From the NCBI GenBank assembly GCA_946221975.1, contig CAMIGT010000077.1:1-6597 (forward strand): a stretch of DNA of 6,597 nucleotides, read 5' to 3'. The position numbers and the translations under genes are program-made. Positions 5,750 to 6,597 of the stretch are shown here, piece by piece. Origin of the DNA: an uncultured Blastococcus sp. (lineage in GTDB: Bacteria; Actinomycetota; Actinomycetes; Mycobacteriales; Antricoccaceae). The notes beneath the pieces are model-generated. The model saw only the letters and a program-made list of their open reading frames with translations, did not search any database and had not been told where the DNA came from. Each line of letters starts with the position of its first letter. The stretch's first letter is position 1.

Positions 5750-6354
5750 TCAGCGCACGCCGATCGTCCGGAACTGCACCGAGATCCGCGGCCCGACGAC
5801 CGCGGCGGTCTTGGGTACGCAGTGCTCCCAGGTGCGTTGGCACGATCGCCGTGCCCTAAGGAGAACTTGTGCTCGGTCGGCCCGCCGCCGCGCGGCCGGA
5901 GCGCCAGCACCCTCGGCGTACCGAGCGAAAGGATGGCGACCATCGTGTCGTGCGTGCTCGACCGGCCGTTGCGGTCGCCGTGCCACGCGACCGAGTCGGA
6001 TCCAGTGCGATACAGGCACAGTCCCGCCGTCGCGAAGTCCTCGCCGAGCTCAGGTAGGTAGTGCGCCGACAGCATGTCGCGGGCAACACTCAGCAATGGG
6101 TGGGGAAGGGGCTCGTCCTCACCGTAAAAACGAGTCAGCCGCGGGACGTCGAGCACCCGGTCATACATCTGCCGCTTGTCGGCGCGCCACGGCACGTCGC
6201 GCAGCAGATCGTCGAAAAGCCCGTCGGAGCCGGACATCCACGCGGGTAGATGGTCGACCCACGCACCATCGCGCAGCTCGGTGCGGCGTATCTCACCGAG
6301 ATCGGCGTACGCCGTCGGTTGGTCGAGATCGAGAAGGGAGCCCTGCAGCATCAT
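5750..6354 (-). pseudogene. AlkB-like 2-oxoglutarate/Fe(II) dioxygenase, frameshifted by an internal deletion
   Basis: AlkB-family proteins oxidatively remove alkyl groups from nucleic-acid bases. From ATG 6354 the first 170 residues are a convincing AlkB-like N-terminal part. They show VPRLTRFYGE, then CLYRTGSDSVAWHGDRNGR with the iron ligands His125 and Asp127, then ALRPRGGGP and HKFSLGHGD. At 5843-5844 the frame breaks. The expected end, CQRTWEHCVPK with the third iron ligand His (codon 5824-5822) and PRISVQFRTIGVR with the 2-oxoglutarate-binding Arg, lies in another frame and stops at 5750. About seven residues normally found between GHGD and CQRTW (LLVMGG-S/T in relatives, from memory) are missing, which implies loss of about 19 bases. 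In the original frame translation runs antisense through the dehydratase gene to 5422, losing the last ligand. ATG 6354 lies six bases after a -10-like TATGCT, so a leaderless start is preferred over GTG 6372. A sequencing or assembly error is the main alternative. Confidence 0.82.
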
Positions 6355-6360
6355 GCCGCG

Positions 6361-6366
6361 AGCATA
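6361..6366 (-). promoter_or_regulatory. Candidate -10 box of the alkB-like gene
   Basis: On the minus strand this reads TATGCT, matching the actinobacterial TAnnnT pattern, and ends six bases before ATG 6354. Transcription would start at or near the A of the start codon. The expected -35 position falls within the SOS box at 6375-6390, so LexA binding would block the promoter. Confidence 0.45.
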
Positions 6367-6374
6367 GCCCACAA

Positions 6375-6390
6375 TCGAACAAGTGTTCTA
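6375..6390 (-). promoter_or_regulatory. LexA-binding SOS box upstream of the alkB-like gene
   Basis: TCGAACAAGTGTTCTA (plus strand) contains GAAC-N4-GTTC. It matches the published Bacillus/actinobacterial LexA consensus CGAACRNRYGTTYC at 13 of 14 positions and the mycobacterial form TCGAAC-N4-GTTCGA at 11 of 12 fixed positions. It lies 21 bases before the AlkB-like start codon, over the -35 region, and its right end overlaps the hisN stop codon (6388-6390). Damage-induced expression of a DNA-repair dioxygenase makes functional sense. The match is seen directly; binding is inferred. Confidence 0.75.
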
Positions 6391-6597
6391 GAGGTAGGCG
6401 TCGCGCTCCCGCTCGGCCGACGTCGCGTCGTCGGTGCGCAGGGCATCGAGCACCCGCTCGTGCAGGTGGCCGTTGGTGGCGACTGCGTTGAGCTCGGTGA
6501 GCGGCGAGCCGCCGTTGACGCCGGTGAACGTGCCGCCAGCTTCGGTGACGATGGGGACCAGTGCGGCGATGTCCCACAGGTTGAGCTCGGGCTCGGC
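6388..6597 (-). CDS. hisN: Histidinol-phosphatase, inositol monophosphatase family, C-terminal fragment
   Basis: The last 69 residues of this protein lie in the window; the 5' end is beyond the right edge. EPELNLWDIAALVPIVTEAGG is the second inositol-monophosphatase-family motif (shown here as EPELNLWDIAA and LVPIVTEAGG), with the WD aspartate as metal ligand. It is followed by GGTFTGVNG and NAVATNGHLHERVLDAL, a tail typical of actinobacterial HisN. That enzyme dephosphorylates L-histidinol phosphate in histidine biosynthesis. Other family members (inositol-1-phosphatase, FBPase-like) share the motif, but NLWDIAALVPIVTEAGG is most like HisN. The TAG stop sits inside the SOS box, and the alkB-like start codon follows 33 bases downstream on the same strand. 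Confidence 0.82.
   Translation of the reverse strand, partial: AEPELNLWDIAALVPIVTEAGGTFTGVNGGSPLTELNAVATNGHLHERVLDALRTDDATSAERERDAYL

Noticed and set aside
5422..5843. C-terminal 140 residues of the 316-residue minus-strand frame as part of an intact AlkB-like protein
   Set aside because: This part is antisense to the dehydratase and lacks the EH iron ligand and the RISVQFR motif, both found in the neighbouring frame; it is readthrough after a frameshift.
5842..5847. Programmed ribosomal frameshifting to rescue the alkB-like gene
   Set aside because: No slippery heptamer is visible, and a frame change alone would still leave out about seven residues of the core strand before the last iron ligand, so a deletion explains the sequence better.

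Overview
This window looks like a high-GC Gram-positive (actinobacterial) chromosome. The genes are GC-rich with G/C-ending codons, GTG starts are used, genes overlap by TGATG or GTGA junctions, a LexA box of the Bacillus/actinobacterial type is present, and the paired citrate synthases, one carrying an N-terminal helix-turn-helix, fit that phylum. I cannot name the genus. Everything reads as ordinary chromosomal metabolism and repair; I see no insertion sequence, phage gene, CRISPR array, tRNA or rRNA.

Layout. At the left edge is the C-terminal end of a FUSC-like membrane protein (3-395, +), tail to tail with a minus-strand citrate synthase-like protein fused to an N-terminal HTH domain (403-1497). 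A short AT-richer divergent intergenic region packed with TTGAT/ATCAA palindromes (1498-1551) separates it from a second, conventional citrate/2-methylcitrate synthase (1552-2691, +). A 204-base gap follows, holding a possible 30-codon leaderless ORF, a GC hairpin and a promoter/operator. Then comes a tightly coupled three-gene plus-strand operon: L-2-hydroxyglutarate oxidase (lhgO, 2896-4089), a TVP38/VTT-family membrane protein (4089-4787) and a PLP-dependent serine/threonine dehydratase of the serine racemase/threo-3-hydroxyaspartate ammonia-lyase type (4784-5749). Directly abutting it on the minus strand is an AlkB-like 2-oxoglutarate/Fe(II) dioxygenase gene (5750-6354) broken by a small internal deletion that shifts the frame, yet still preceded by a near-perfect SOS box (6375-6390). 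The 3' end of hisN (histidinol-phosphatase, minus strand) closes the window.

How the parts may work together. The HTH-citrate synthase, the palindromes and the divergent citrate synthase gene look like a self-contained metabolite-responsive unit in which a citrate synthase fold may act as a regulator; this is inference. LhgO recovers 2-oxoglutarate from L-2-hydroxyglutarate, and the dehydratase, if it acts on 3-hydroxyaspartate, yields oxaloacetate, the co-substrate of citrate synthase. The operon may therefore return side products to the TCA cycle. The most solid unusual observations are the disrupted alkB-like gene with its intact SOS box, and the perfect inverted repeat overlapping the likely lhgO promoter.
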